Source: Candidatus Contubernalis alkalaceticus (GTDB taxonomy: Bacteria > Bacillota > Dethiobacteria > SKNC01). From it: 64,000 bases of DNA. Location: positions 1,940,001-2,004,000 of the forward strand of contig NZ_CP054699.1 in the NCBI RefSeq assembly GCF_022558445.1. Reading direction: 5' to 3'. Position numbers and translations under genes: made by a program. Below the pieces are notes generated by a model. That model was not told the origin of the DNA. It worked only from the letters and a program-made list of their open reading frames with translations, and ran no database searches. Positions 25,015 through 34,267 of the stretch are shown piece by piece. Every line of letters begins with the position of its first letter. The stretch's first letter is position 1.

Positions 25015-25563
25015 TTGAATTTTAGAGAACGGTTGGTCTACCTGATTTTATCATTAATTCTTTTATTAGCAGCGCTGCTCTTCTTAGGTTTTGCTTTTTC
25101 AATACTGCCCTTGGAACAGGTAGATGCATATATAAGCTATTTATACGGGAACCTGTATGGGGCATTGATTGCCCTTCTAGTCCTTATAATAAGCCTTTGG
25201 CTTTTTTCAAAAAGTTTTAAAGCCAAAGAAAATGCAAAACTGATTACCCAGAGCACCCCCCAGGGAGAGTATATGGTTTCCTTTACAGCTTTGGAGAGCA
25301 TGGTGTTAAGGTCTTCTAAAGAAATAGAAGGTGTTAAAGAATTAGAACCTCAAATTATTTACAGTGATGGCAACTTAATTATATTCATTAAGACTGTGTT
25401 TTTTTCAGGGTATGAAATCCCTGCAGTAAGCCAACAGCTGCAAGAAAATGTAAAAAACTATATTGAGGAGATGGCTGGAATATCTGTTTTCACTGTTAAA
25501 ATTTTCATTGAGAACGTAGCTGAACAGGGTATCAATCGAATCCCCCGGGAAAAAGAGGTGTAA
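25015..25563 (+). CDS. amaP: Alkaline-shock membrane anchor protein AmaP
   Basis: A 182-residue membrane protein with two N-terminal transmembrane helices (about 8-30 and 45-65). A cytoplasmic Asp23-like domain follows (residues about 85-175, ending VFTVKIFIENV). This is the AmaP layout; it anchors Asp23 to the membrane. Translation appears to start at TTG (25015), 6 nt after a GGGGG run. It lies 75 bp after asp23 and 5 bp before the DUF2273 gene. Confidence 0.9.
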   Translation: MNFRERLVYLILSLILLLAALLFLGFAFSILPLEQVDAYISYLYGNLYGALIALLVLIISLWLFSKSFKAKENAKLITQSTPQGEYMVSFTALESMVLRSSKEIEGVKELEPQIIYSDGNLIIFIKTVFFSGYEIPAVSQQLQENVKNYIEEMAGISVFTVKIFIENVAEQGINRIPREKEV

Positions 25564-25568
25564 TTCTT

Positions 25569-25787
25569 ATGGACACTTCTCTTTTGAAAGAACTCATTTT
25601 GAATAATTGGGGGAAAATACTAGGAGCTATATGCGGCCTCTTATTGGGATTATTATTCATCTTGTATGGGTTTTGGAAAACTCTTTTAATCATAGGATGC
25701 CTTGCAGCAGGCATATTTTTAGGTTTTCAACTGGAAAAAAACCAAAACTTCAAAAGTTGGCTGGATAAAATAGGAAATAACAAGTAA
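25569..25787 (+). CDS. DUF2273 small membrane protein
   Basis: A 72-residue protein with two hydrophobic helices (WGKILGAICGLLLGLLFILYG and TLLIIGCLAAGIFLGFQL) joined by a short WK turn, as in DUF2273 proteins found with Asp23 and AmaP. It probably belongs to the same envelope complex. GAGGTG overlaps the end of amaP. A strong bidirectional terminator follows at once. Confidence 0.9.
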   Translation: MDTSLLKELILNNWGKILGAICGLLLGLLFILYGFWKTLLIIGCLAAGIFLGFQLEKNQNFKSWLDKIGNNK

Positions 25788-25813
25788 AAAATCCCCGGAT
25801 CCGGGGATTTTTT
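25786..25813. terminator. Bidirectional terminator
   Basis: AAAAAATCCCCGG and its exact complement separated by AT, with A and T runs on both sides; serves the DUF2273 gene and the convergent MetE/UROD-like gene. Confidence 0.95.
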
Positions 25814-26871
25814 TATAACAAATTTTGAACTTCACCGGTTAATGTATATACCTTTTCAGCCAGTTCCGAAGATAGAGTTCCTGTTCCACAACTGGGAGTG
25901 ATCATCAGCTGTTTGTTGAGAAGCCCTTGGGAAAATCCTTTGTTTACCAGGGTATTCAAGCACTTCTCCAGCCTGTTAATCACTGTTTTTGCATCATCTG
26001 AAATACTTCGATTTAGGGTAGCAACAATCCCCCAGGCAATGATACCTCCCTGATTCATAAATTCCTGCAGAGATTCGGTGTAAACCAGAAGAGAGTCACT
26101 ATAATTAACAGCATCTAAATTTATTATGTCCACTCCTGCTTCCACGAGAATAGACCAATCAATCCCGGAACAAACGTGTACCCCCACCAGAGCCCCTAGC
26201 TTGTGAATACTCTCAATCATTACCGAATAACTCTCAATAATATGATTTCTGTTTAAACCAATGTAGGGCGCCTGGCCAAAATAGCAAAGTCCCGGGTCAT
26301 CAATAAATATTATCACCGGAAGTTTAAACTGATGCATTTCCTTTACCTGCTGTATCATCTGCATTTCTAAAGCCCTGACCATAATATCCCTTAATTCATC
26401 CTTATAAAAGGAAGGCTCAAGGTCAGCATCGGTGAGTTTTATCCCAACGGTTAATGGGCCGCTGACCTGTCCCTTAATAAATTTTGCCTCTCCTACTCCC
26501 TGTTGTTTTAATCTCTTAATAAAGGCATAATATCCTGAAGCATATTTCGGATGCATGGTAAACATTTTTTGAGCCTGGGGGTCATTCTCCCCGGCAGCTA
26601 AGTAAAAATTATAAAAATTTGCAGCACTGTCTGTAAAAGCGGGATTGCCGGTATCAAAAAACGGGTTTCCTTTTTGATTATATCTTAGTATTCCTGTTTC
26701 AATAAGAGGAAAAAGAAACTGCTCAATTATACCTTCAGTTTTACTAAGTTTGGGCAGCTGGGGCCAATGAGGCACAAAAGGCATGTTTTTAAATATTAGG
26801 GATAAAGCCTGGTTTTCGTCAGTAAAAGGAAGACTGCCGATACCCGTTGCCATCCGGTATGGTTTATTCAT
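25813..26871 (-). CDS. MetE/uroporphyrinogen-decarboxylase-like TIM-barrel protein
   Basis: A 352-residue protein of the UROD/MetE_C superfamily. It begins MATGIGSLPFTDENQALSLI, has VIIFIDDPGL and carries the possible zinc-ligand pair HVC (GVHVCSGIDW) and Cys in TPSCGTGTL, which match the His-Cys...Cys metal site of cobalamin-independent methionine synthase cores. Such stand-alone cores transfer methyl groups, often from corrinoid proteins, in anaerobes. The methyl donor is unknown. Confidence 0.7.
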   Translation of the reverse strand: MNKPYRMATGIGSLPFTDENQALSLIFKNMPFVPHWPQLPKLSKTEGIIEQFLFPLIETGILRYNQKGNPFFDTGNPAFTDSAANFYNFYLAAGENDPQAQKMFTMHPKYASGYYAFIKRLKQQGVGEAKFIKGQVSGPLTVGIKLTDADLEPSFYKDELRDIMVRALEMQMIQQVKEMHQFKLPVIIFIDDPGLCYFGQAPYIGLNRNHIIESYSVMIESIHKLGALVGVHVCSGIDWSILVEAGVDIINLDAVNYSDSLLVYTESLQEFMNQGGIIAWGIVATLNRSISDDAKTVINRLEKCLNTLVNKGFSQGLLNKQLMITPSCGTGTLSSELAEKVYTLTGEVQNLL

Positions 26872-26910
26872 ATATTAGCACTCCTGTTATTTCTGCTTTT
26901 TTATGTGTTC

Positions 26911-27468
26911 TTAAAACTTGACGTTAACTGCTCCCCTCTCCCCTTCTGCCACTTCAAAGTAAGGAATAATATTAAAACCCATAAATCCAGCAATAATATT
27001 TTGAGGAAACACCTGAATTTTTGTGTTAAACTTCATCACCGTATCGTTATAAAACTGGCGGGAAAAGGCAATCTTCCCTTCAGTATTGGAGAGCTCCTCC
27101 TGAAGACTTAAAAAGTTCTGGTTAGCTTTTAATTCCGGGTAATTCTCTGCTACGGCAAACAAAGATTTTAATGCCCCGGACAACATGTTTTCTGCCTGTC
27201 CCTGGGCCTCAACCCCCTGTGCATTAATAGCCTTGGTTCTGGCTTCGGTAACCTTTTGAAAAACCTCCTTTTCATGGGCAGCATAACCTTTGACGGTTTC
27301 CATCAGATTAGGAATCAGGTCATAGCGCCTTTTCAGCTGAACATCAATCTGAGCCCATGAGTTGTTCACTCTTTGTCTTAAAACTACCAGTGAATTATAA
27401 GTTTTTATGACAAAAACAATAAATAAAACAACAATTACAAATATAAAAATAAATATATAATCCCACAT
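26911..27468 (-). CDS. lemA: LemA family protein
   Basis: A 185-residue membrane-anchored protein. One N-terminal transmembrane helix (about 3-23) is followed by the diagnostic coiled region SLVVLRQRVNNSWAQIDVQL, then KRRYDLIPNLMETVKGY. The function of LemA proteins is not settled. In Firmicutes a TPM/YgcG protein often accompanies it, but none is adjacent here. Confidence 0.95.
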   Translation of the reverse strand: MWDYIFIFIFVIVVLFIVFVIKTYNSLVVLRQRVNNSWAQIDVQLKRRYDLIPNLMETVKGYAAHEKEVFQKVTEARTKAINAQGVEAQGQAENMLSGALKSLFAVAENYPELKANQNFLSLQEELSNTEGKIAFSRQFYNDTVMKFNTKIQVFPQNIIAGFMGFNIIPYFEVAEGERGAVNVKF

Positions 27469-27657
27469 ACTAAAACATTACCTCCTTTCAAGTTGTTTGT
27501 CACATTTCTTACACTTTGATTTCTTTTTTATGTATATAATTCCTTCTGTTCATCTCTATGTATTATCTATAATATTATTAAAATATAATATGGTAACAGG
27601 AAGGATATTAAACCCCTGTGTTGTATTTAATTAAAAAATGTAAGGAGTGATATTTTC

Positions 27658-28137
27658 TTGTCAATAACAGGCTTAATTACTGCTTTGGTTATTTTTATCC
27701 TGGGTTTTTTAGGAACCATTCTCCCTGCCCTTCCCGGCCCCATTTTAATCTGGGCTGGAATGCTGGTCTATGGTTTTTTTGTTGATTTCAACAATCTACC
27801 GGTCATGTTTTACGTCTCACAAGCCCTGGTAGTGGGACTGATTTATTTGATAGACTACTTTTCAGTGGTTCTGGGCGCAAAAAAATATGGCGGTTCCAAG
27901 TTTGCGGGCTGGGGGGCAGCGGCCGGTATTCTTGTAGGCCTTTTTACCCTGGGACCTCTTGGTGTTATTGTTGGACCCTTTGCCGGAGCTGTGCTGGTAG
28001 AAGTAGTAAGGGGACGCACTGCTCAAGAAGCAATCAAGGTTGGAATAGGTACCCTGTTAGGATTTCTGGGGGGTACCTTTATCAAATTATTGATAGAAGG
28101 TGTAATGGTCATTTGGTTTTTAATTAAGATATTTTAA
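27658..28137 (+). CDS. DUF456 family membrane protein
   Basis: A 159-residue membrane protein with four to five predicted helices and the signature LGFLGTILPALPGPILIWAG near the N-terminus, followed by a Gly-rich GLFTLGPLGVIVGPFAGA. This is the DUF456 family, of unknown function. AAGGAG precedes a TTG start at 27658. It is transcribed alone and convergent with hyuB. Confidence 0.85.
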   Translation: MSITGLITALVIFILGFLGTILPALPGPILIWAGMLVYGFFVDFNNLPVMFYVSQALVVGLIYLIDYFSVVLGAKKYGGSKFAGWGAAAGILVGLFTLGPLGVIVGPFAGAVLVEVVRGRTAQEAIKVGIGTLLGFLGGTFIKLLIEGVMVIWFLIKIF

Positions 28138-28170
28138 TAACTCATTTCATACGCTCTCATTGCTTTATTT

Positions 28171-29901
28171 CTAAATTTCCATTTCACTTTTCCGTAAAGC
28201 CTCAGTTTGCCTCTGATCCACCTCATATGTTTCGGGGTCAATTACCACCCCATATAAATCCCGGGCCCTTTGAATAGAAACCAGCGCTTTACTGACGTCC
28301 CCGGCAACTTCTTGGGGATCTCTTTTTAGAGGAGAACCATATCCGCCGCCTCCGGGAGTATTATAGATAATTACGGTTCCCTCTTCCACCTCTGTGGTTA
28401 ATTTCGGCTGTTTTCTTTCCTCTTTTCCCTTTGAATCTATTAAAATGTTCTGGGAATTACCCCCCGGCAGTCCTCCATTCATCCCCCAGGGCCTAAGATC
28501 TCCCCTCTCTGAACTCAGTGTAACCTGAGCTGTATGTCCCATTACCTTAACTGCTCGACATAAGCCCATGCCACCCCTATGTCTCCCTGGGCCCTCGGTA
28601 TCAGGCCTCAAACTATAGCTTACAACCTGTAGGGGATAAGATATTTCTATCACCTCTGAGGGGGTGTTGAGGGTATTGGTCATATTGGTATGAACTCCAT
28701 CCATTCCATCACCCATAACATTTGCCCCCTGTCCTCCACCGTAGGTCTCTACATAAGAATAAAACTCTTTAGTACGGGGGTCTATCCCTCCAATGGTAAA
28801 AAGCCCCATGGTTCCAGCACTGGCAGCAGTTACTTTATGGGCAAGAAATTGAGCAAAACAACCCAATATTACATCAGCAATTCGCTGTGCCGTATTGATG
28901 TTGGCACCTGAAACCGGTGAGGGGAATTCAGGGTTTACTATGGTACCCGGTGGAGTGATTACCTCCAAGGGAAGAGAAATTCCTTCATTTGACGGTATTT
29001 CCGGATTCAAAACCGCTTTTACCGCAAAGTAGACACAGGCCAGGGTTACAGCCCGGGTTGAGTTTACAGGACCCCGGGTTTGAAGGTCACTGCCGGTAAA
29101 ATCTACCTTAATATTGTCTTCCCTGACAGTAACTGCTGCTTTAATGGTAATTCTATTGGAGGTTATGCCGTCCCCCTCCAGGTAATCGGTAAATTGCCAG
29201 GTTCCTTCTTCTAATTTTTTTATTTCCTCCCGTAAAGAACGCTCCGAATAGTTAATTAACTCCTCCATATAAATTAATATTTTTTGAAGTCCATACTTTT
29301 GCACCAGTTCCAACAGTCGTTTAGCTCCTACAGAATTGGCAGCTATCTGTGCTCTTATATCTCCGTTAAACTCAAAACCAGTTCTTACATTATGAGACAG
29401 GACTTTCATTAGCTCTTGATCAAACAATCCTTTTTTTAGAATCTTAACCGGGGGAATCCTCAAACCCTCTTCAAAGATTGAAGCTGCATTGGTGGGAGTA
29501 CTCCCTGGAGTTCTGCCCCCTACATCTACATGGTGAGCCAGGTTTGCCATCACAGCAATCAATTCCCCTTGATAAAACACCGGCATAAAAATACAGATAT
29601 CCGGCAGGTGAGAGCCGCTTATATATGGGTCATTTATAATTAAAGCATCCCCCGGTGCTAAATTTTGTACCGGGTATGCCTTTAAAACCTCTTTCACCAC
29701 GGACTGCATCAAACCCAGATGAAGAGGGATATGCTCAGCCTGGGCTACCAGGCGTCCATCCCTGGTATAAATTGCCGTGGAACAATCTTTTCTATCTTTT
29801 ATGTTGGGAGAAAGCGCAGTCCGGATTAAGGTCACACCCATTTCCTCCGCGATCGATTGCAGCGCGTTTCTCATAACTTCTAAGGTTATAGCATCCACCA
29901 C
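28171..29901 (-). CDS. hyuB: Hydantoinase/oxoprolinase B-type subunit
   Basis: A 576-residue protein of the HyuB family. The core motifs are INDPYISGSHLPDICIFMPV, AHHVDVGGRTPGS and the C-terminal NTPGGGGYG. HyuA/HyuB complexes are ATP-dependent and open cyclic amides such as hydantoins and 5-oxoproline; some act as acetone carboxylase-like enzymes. The substrate cannot be read from the sequence. It lies 36 bp after hyuA, on the same strand. Confidence 0.9.
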   Translation of the reverse strand: MVDAITLEVMRNALQSIAEEMGVTLIRTALSPNIKDRKDCSTAIYTRDGRLVAQAEHIPLHLGLMQSVVKEVLKAYPVQNLAPGDALIINDPYISGSHLPDICIFMPVFYQGELIAVMANLAHHVDVGGRTPGSTPTNAASIFEEGLRIPPVKILKKGLFDQELMKVLSHNVRTGFEFNGDIRAQIAANSVGAKRLLELVQKYGLQKILIYMEELINYSERSLREEIKKLEEGTWQFTDYLEGDGITSNRITIKAAVTVREDNIKVDFTGSDLQTRGPVNSTRAVTLACVYFAVKAVLNPEIPSNEGISLPLEVITPPGTIVNPEFPSPVSGANINTAQRIADVILGCFAQFLAHKVTAASAGTMGLFTIGGIDPRTKEFYSYVETYGGGQGANVMGDGMDGVHTNMTNTLNTPSEVIEISYPLQVVSYSLRPDTEGPGRHRGGMGLCRAVKVMGHTAQVTLSSERGDLRPWGMNGGLPGGNSQNILIDSKGKEERKQPKLTTEVEEGTVIIYNTPGGGGYGSPLKRDPQEVAGDVSKALVSIQRARDLYGVVIDPETYEVDQRQTEALRKSEMEI

Positions 29902-29937
29902 AGGAATTTCCTCCTTCTGCCTTATGTTAGATAATTA

Positions 29938-31983
29938 TTAACCGGTGATAATCAAGTTTCTATATGAATCGATATACGCTGTTTTTCCCGGTGTAATCAC
30001 AGTAGTTGAATCTAGCTGCTCCAAAAGCGCCGGTCCCTTTATTTTACCCCCCGGAGCCATTTCATCCCGATTATATACAGGAGTTTTAATATATTTCCCA
30101 TTATAATAAATACTTCGAAAAATATTTGAAGCCCTGGAAAGGTCTCTGTCAACCAGTCTTTCGGCTTTATGCTGGAAAGAATGCATCTTCCCTACCACAG
30201 ATAGCCTTACATTAACAATTTCAATAATTTCCTCCTGACGATTATAACCATAGGCTTTTAAATGAATATCATGAAATTCGTTAACCATTTGTTCTAAGGT
30301 TTTTTTATTCAGTTCCTCTGCACCCAAAGGAATATTTATTTCATACGCCTGCCGGGGATATCTCAGGTCTGCACTACGGTAAAACAGCAGATTCTCATAT
30401 TTAAACCCTTCTCTTTCCAGTTCCTTCAGGGCTTTTGACTGTAATTCCTTAAATAAATCCTCTAGATAGTCAACCTGGATATTTTCTTCCCTCATAATCC
30501 GGGTTAAAACATAATCTCTTCTAATATCTGCCGCCAACATACCCATTGCAGAATTGATCCCCGGCTGAGCTGGAACTATTACCTTATTTATGGCCAATTC
30601 CTGAGCCAGCTCCAGAGCATGTAAAGGACCTGCCCCACCAAAGGCTACCAGAGCAAACTCCCTGGGGTCAAAGCCTTTTTCTACAGAAACCACCCGAATT
30701 CCCCTGACCATGTTGGCATTGACAACTTTAATAATTCCCTCCGCTGCTTCTTCTAAGGTCAAACCCAAAGGTGCCGCAATATGTTTCTGAATTGCCTGAA
30801 CCGATTTTTCCGGGAATATCTTCATATCACCCGCTAAAATATATTCAGGGTTAATCCTGCCCAATACCAGGTTTGCATCAGTTACTGTAGGCCTGTCTCC
30901 CCCTCTACCGTAACAGGCCGGCCCTGGAACAGCTCCAGCACTTTCGGGCCCTACTTTTAGCGCTCCACCGGAATCAATAAAAGCAATACTTCCGCCCCCG
31001 GCACCCATGGTATGAATTTCTATCATGGGTAGTCGTAAGGGATAACTGCCTATGGAACTTTCCGTAGAATAACGGGGTTGACCCTCAACAATAAGAGAAA
31101 CATCCAGGCTGGTCCCCCCCATATCCATGGTAATAAGATTTGGTTCTTCCATTAACCGGGATAAGTGTACCCCGGCGTTAACTCCCCCTGCCGGGCCTGA
31201 TAAAAGTGTCCTGGCACTATGTTCCCGGGCCATCTTAGAGGAAATGATGCCACCGTTGGACTGCATTATATAAAGGGGTGATTTAATTTTTTCATCTGTC
31301 AACCTCATCTCAAGGTCTTCCAGATATTTTTTTATGGTCGGCATAACATAGGCATTTATACATACCGTGCTGGCCCTCTCATATTCTCTAAATTCGGGAA
31401 GAATTTCTGAGGAACAACTTACAAATACCTGCGGCAGCTCCTTTGTAAGTATTTTTTTTACTATTTTTTCATGCTGTGGGTCAAGATACGAATGCAAAAA
31501 ACAAACTGCCGCCGATTCTATGCCTTTTTCCTTGAGTATTTTTACCAGAACAGATAAATGTTCCTGGTTCAAAGGTGTTTCAATCTGGCCGTTATAGAGA
31601 ATTCTTTCCTCTACTTCAAAACTTAGCTCTCTGGGAACAATAGGTGGAGCTTTCGTCTGAAAGAAATTATACAGGGAAGGGCGGGTCTGCCTGGCAATTT
31701 CCAAGACATCACGGAAACCCTGTGTGGTAATTAAAGCAGTAACAGCTCCCTTTAATTCCAGCAGTGCATTAGTAGCTACAGTAGTTCCATGGAGAAAGTA
31801 TGAAACTTCCTGTGAGCTGACTTTATTTTCAGTTAAAACTTTTAAAACTCCTGTCATTACCGCTATGGCGGGATTATCAGGAGTTGAAGGAACCTTCGTA
31901 ATATGTAGTTTCTTTCGATTCTCATCCAGCAGGGCAATATCGGTAAAAGTCCCCCCGGAATCTACAGCTATTCTAAAAGTCAC
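29938..31983 (-). CDS. hyuA: Hydantoinase/oxoprolinase A-type subunit (ATP-binding)
   Basis: A 681-residue HyuA protein with the ASKHA ATPase start RIAVDSGGTFTDIALLD, then HGTTVATNALLE, MDMGGTSLDVSLI and FGGAGPLHALELA. It provides ATP hydrolysis for the HyuB partner encoded just downstream. The GTG start at 31983 follows AGGAGGACTGGAA. No transporter or regulator is adjacent to reveal the substrate. Confidence 0.9.
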   Translation of the reverse strand: MTFRIAVDSGGTFTDIALLDENRKKLHITKVPSTPDNPAIAVMTGVLKVLTENKVSSQEVSYFLHGTTVATNALLELKGAVTALITTQGFRDVLEIARQTRPSLYNFFQTKAPPIVPRELSFEVEERILYNGQIETPLNQEHLSVLVKILKEKGIESAAVCFLHSYLDPQHEKIVKKILTKELPQVFVSCSSEILPEFREYERASTVCINAYVMPTIKKYLEDLEMRLTDEKIKSPLYIMQSNGGIISSKMAREHSARTLLSGPAGGVNAGVHLSRLMEEPNLITMDMGGTSLDVSLIVEGQPRYSTESSIGSYPLRLPMIEIHTMGAGGGSIAFIDSGGALKVGPESAGAVPGPACYGRGGDRPTVTDANLVLGRINPEYILAGDMKIFPEKSVQAIQKHIAAPLGLTLEEAAEGIIKVVNANMVRGIRVVSVEKGFDPREFALVAFGGAGPLHALELAQELAINKVIVPAQPGINSAMGMLAADIRRDYVLTRIMREENIQVDYLEDLFKELQSKALKELEREGFKYENLLFYRSADLRYPRQAYEINIPLGAEELNKKTLEQMVNEFHDIHLKAYGYNRQEEIIEIVNVRLSVVGKMHSFQHKAERLVDRDLSRASNIFRSIYYNGKYIKTPVYNRDEMAPGGKIKGPALLEQLDSTTVITPGKTAYIDSYRNLIITG

Positions 31984-32107
31984 TTCCAGTCCTCCTAATT
32001 TGTTACATAAATATTTAGCTGGCTTTAGAGATTATGAACGACGGGGAAAGACGGTGCTTATAAGTGAATATTTCAAGCCTGACCCCTGACCAACTGATTT
32101 TAATATT

Positions 32108-32848
32108 TTAGAGATACCCCATAATTATATGAGTTTGTGGAATCACCCTTACTCCGGATAATATTTTAAGAGAAGATGAATGTAACTCCATTAAATAACT
32201 GTTGGATATCCCCAGGCTGTCAGTTTTGGCAGTCACCGGCTGCAGTACCACTGGAACAGATGAGGAGACGTCTCTTACAGCTCTTATGTATTCCATAAGC
32301 TCTTCTTTACTGCTGTCTCCGGTAACCACAATTTTCACAAAAACCTTTTTTTGCAGGGAAAGCGTTAAAAATTCCAGGTGTTGTTTCAGATAATTATCCC
32401 CACCCAACAAATGGGGAAGCTTAAAATCCATAGCTATATAATCAATCCAGGGAAGCAGTTCCTTTAATTCTTCAATTAAGGTTCCATTGGTTTCTAAAAA
32501 AATCTCAAGACCGGTTTCCTCTCTAAAGGCCGGTAAAAATTTTTTTAAAAATTTATGATGCAAAAGAGGTTCTCCCCCGGTAAGGCTCACAGAGTGATGT
32601 AGTTTAACAGGAAATAAAGTAACAATTTTTAAAAGTTCCTGCGTATTCAAAGGATTGTCCCTTAAAAGATACTCCCCGGCAGTTTCTTTCAGTTCTACAC
32701 GACATTTTAAAGGGAGTTTATTTTGAACAGTATCACAAAAAGAACACTGAAGGTTACATCCAAAAAAACGAAGAAATAACTGACGGTGCCCAATATATAT
32801 TCCCTCCCCTTGAATGGAAGAAAATATCTCAATCAGCCGTGCTTTCAT
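32108..32848 (-). CDS. queE: 7-carboxy-7-deazaguanine synthase
   Basis: A 246-residue radical-SAM enzyme converting 6-carboxytetrahydropterin to 7-carboxy-7-deazaguanine in queuosine biosynthesis. The start is MKARLIEIFSSIQGEGIYIG; the [4Fe-4S] ligands are C-x3-C-x2-C in CNLQCSFCDT. SLTGGEPLLH and FLETNGT are the SAM-binding segments. GAGGTG precedes the ATG at 32848. It is the last gene of a queD-queC-queE operon. Confidence 0.95.
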   Translation of the reverse strand: MKARLIEIFSSIQGEGIYIGHRQLFLRFFGCNLQCSFCDTVQNKLPLKCRVELKETAGEYLLRDNPLNTQELLKIVTLFPVKLHHSVSLTGGEPLLHHKFLKKFLPAFREETGLEIFLETNGTLIEELKELLPWIDYIAMDFKLPHLLGGDNYLKQHLEFLTLSLQKKVFVKIVVTGDSSKEELMEYIRAVRDVSSSVPVVLQPVTAKTDSLGISNSYLMELHSSSLKILSGVRVIPQTHIIMGYL

Positions 32849-32881
32849 GCCTAACACCTCAGATTTTAGGAATCTGTGTTA

Positions 32882-33541
32882 TTATGTACGTTTTAAATCA
32901 TTGTAATGAAGAGCCTTTAAATAACAAAGGCAACCCTCACATTGAGTACATAACTTATCTCCCCCTGATTCACAAGGCCATATATGTTCAAAGGGGAGTT
33001 CCAGTTTCATGCCCAGGTTTACTATTTCTTCTTTGCTCAAGTTCTGAGTGGGACAGAGAACTTTTAACTCCTTTAGCGTGGACATCTCTAATTGGCTATT
33101 AATGGAATCCTTAACCTGCTGAAAACTGTTACGGGGGAACATGTCCGCATCATCCTTGTTAAAGCCGGCAATAATTAAAGGAGCATCCAGGCTCTCAGCA
33201 TAGGCTGCAGCGATGTTTAAAAAAAATCCGTTACGGTTTGAAACCCTAAATGAATTAAGGTCGTTTGATTTATTATCCTGTTCGTTGGAAGACAAGCCCA
33301 ATGCTTTCTTTTCGTCGGAAACCAGGGCGTTATGTAGAATATTTTTAAACAAAGGTACCTCCACCACATTTAAGTCTACTTCGAAATATTGGGCCAATCT
33401 TTCCGAAGCCAGTTTCTCCTTAGCTGCTGAATTTTGCCCGTAATCAAAGTTCAAGCATAGGATCGGATACTGATTTCTTTTTGCCCAGGCCAGAGATACC
33501 GCAGAATCAATTCCCCCGGACAAAAGAACTATGGATTTCAT
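32882..33541 (-). CDS. queC: 7-cyano-7-deazaguanine synthase
   Basis: A 219-residue ATP-dependent amidase/nitrile synthase making preQ0. It starts KSIVLLSGGIDSAVSL with the PP-loop SGGIDS. The zinc site is the C-terminal cluster PCESGGDKLCTQCEGCLC (C-x8-C-x2-C-x2-C). The ATG at 33541 overlaps the end of queD by a few bases and follows GGAGG. Length is normal. Confidence 0.95.
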   Translation of the reverse strand: MKSIVLLSGGIDSAVSLAWAKRNQYPILCLNFDYGQNSAAKEKLASERLAQYFEVDLNVVEVPLFKNILHNALVSDEKKALGLSSNEQDNKSNDLNSFRVSNRNGFFLNIAAAYAESLDAPLIIAGFNKDDADMFPRNSFQQVKDSINSQLEMSTLKELKVLCPTQNLSKEEIVNLGMKLELPFEHIWPCESGGDKLCTQCEGCLCYLKALHYNDLKRT

Positions 33542-33542
33542 C

Positions 33543-33941
33543 TTAATCTTCCTCCCGGTATGATGCATAGGCATCATCTGATTCCCAGACCGTGACTTCA
33601 TGCACAGTAATAGATTGGTCAACTACTTCTAAAACATCTTTCAATTTCTCATATATGTAACCGGCAAGGTTTTCCGCCGTAGGGTTTAACCCTTCCTCAG
33701 TAAAAGAAGGGTGTTCATTTATTAAGCGGTGGTCAAATTCATCAGTAATCTGTTCAACCAGGTCTTCCAGAGCATGAAAATCCATTACCATCCCTTGAGA
33801 ATTTAACCGGCTTCCCCTTACCAAACATTGGGCCGTAAATGTATGTCCGTGGATATTGGCACATTTTCCTTGATAATTTCTTAAAGAATGGGCAGATGAA
33901 AATTTAATTGTTACACTTAAAGTAAAGATGCCTTTTCCCAG
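33543..33941 (-). CDS. queD: 6-carboxytetrahydropterin synthase, probable CTG start
   Basis: The complete QueD domain is readable: IFTLSVTIKFSSAHSLRNYQ, then GKCANIHGHTFTAQ, which contain the zinc histidines and catalytic Cys, and the terminal EVTVWESDDAYASY. The enzyme converts 7,8-dihydroneopterin triphosphate. Only the C-terminal 93 residues follow an ATG/GTG/TTG. The N-terminal motifs lie upstream, where an in-frame stop (33960 region) limits the choice. CTG at 33941, 10 nt after AAGGGG, gives a protein of 132 residues beginning about where homologues do. The start is therefore unusual but the gene is intact. Confidence 0.85.
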   Translation of the reverse strand: MGKGIFTLSVTIKFSSAHSLRNYQGKCANIHGHTFTAQCLVRGSRLNSQGMVMDFHALEDLVEQITDEFDHRLINEHPSFTEEGLNPTAENLAGYIYEKLKDVLEVVDQSITVHEVTVWESDDAYASYREED

Positions 33942-33989
33942 AGCAGGATTTCCCCTTTCTCATAAAAACCTTATTATCTCTTTTTTTTA

Positions 33990-34063
33990 GGGTATAAGAC
34001 CCCTACCTCTAAGCGTTAGCGTAGGTGGGGCTTTAATCAGGGGAGTAGAGTCTCCACCTGATT
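33990..34063. repeat. Structured element upstream of queD, possible IS200/IS605-family end remnant
   Basis: Three adjacent hairpins occur: GGGTATAAGACCC; a bulged stem pairing CCCC-T-ACCT (34000-34008) with AGGTGGGG (34023-34030) around CTAA-GCG-TTAG; and AATCAGG/CCTGATT (34035-34063) with an inner GGAG/CTCC. TTGAT follows at 34066. Chained GC-rich hairpins like these resemble the right ends of IS200/IS605 elements and their TnpB guide RNAs, but no transposase or TnpB frame is present. The assignment rests on memory of such ends and is tentative. Confidence 0.35.
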
Positions 34064-34225
34064 CCTTGATGTGTTTTGAGCTTGCTGAAACCAGTTCACT
34101 TTTATGGGTATAAACATATCATAATTTATAATAACTATCAAGTCTGAACCTGTAACTATATTCCAATACTTTATACCTGAAAAGCACTGTGAGATGAAAG
34201 CTCCTTTTTTAGTAAAATGGAAATG

Positions 34226-34256
34226 AAAAAAAGGCAGCCCTCTGGCTGCCTTTTTT
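34226..34256. terminator. Terminator of the small lipoprotein gene
   Basis: AAAAAAGGCAGCC-CTCT-GGCTGCCTTTTTT, 11 bp after the lipoprotein stop on the minus strand. The A and T tracts make it bidirectional. Confidence 0.95.
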
Positions 34257-34267
34257 AACTTTTCTTT

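Noticed and set aside
33942-34130. preQ1 riboswitch before queDCE
   Set aside because: I did not find the short preQ1 aptamer pattern near the ribosome site; the hairpins there resemble an insertion-sequence end instead.
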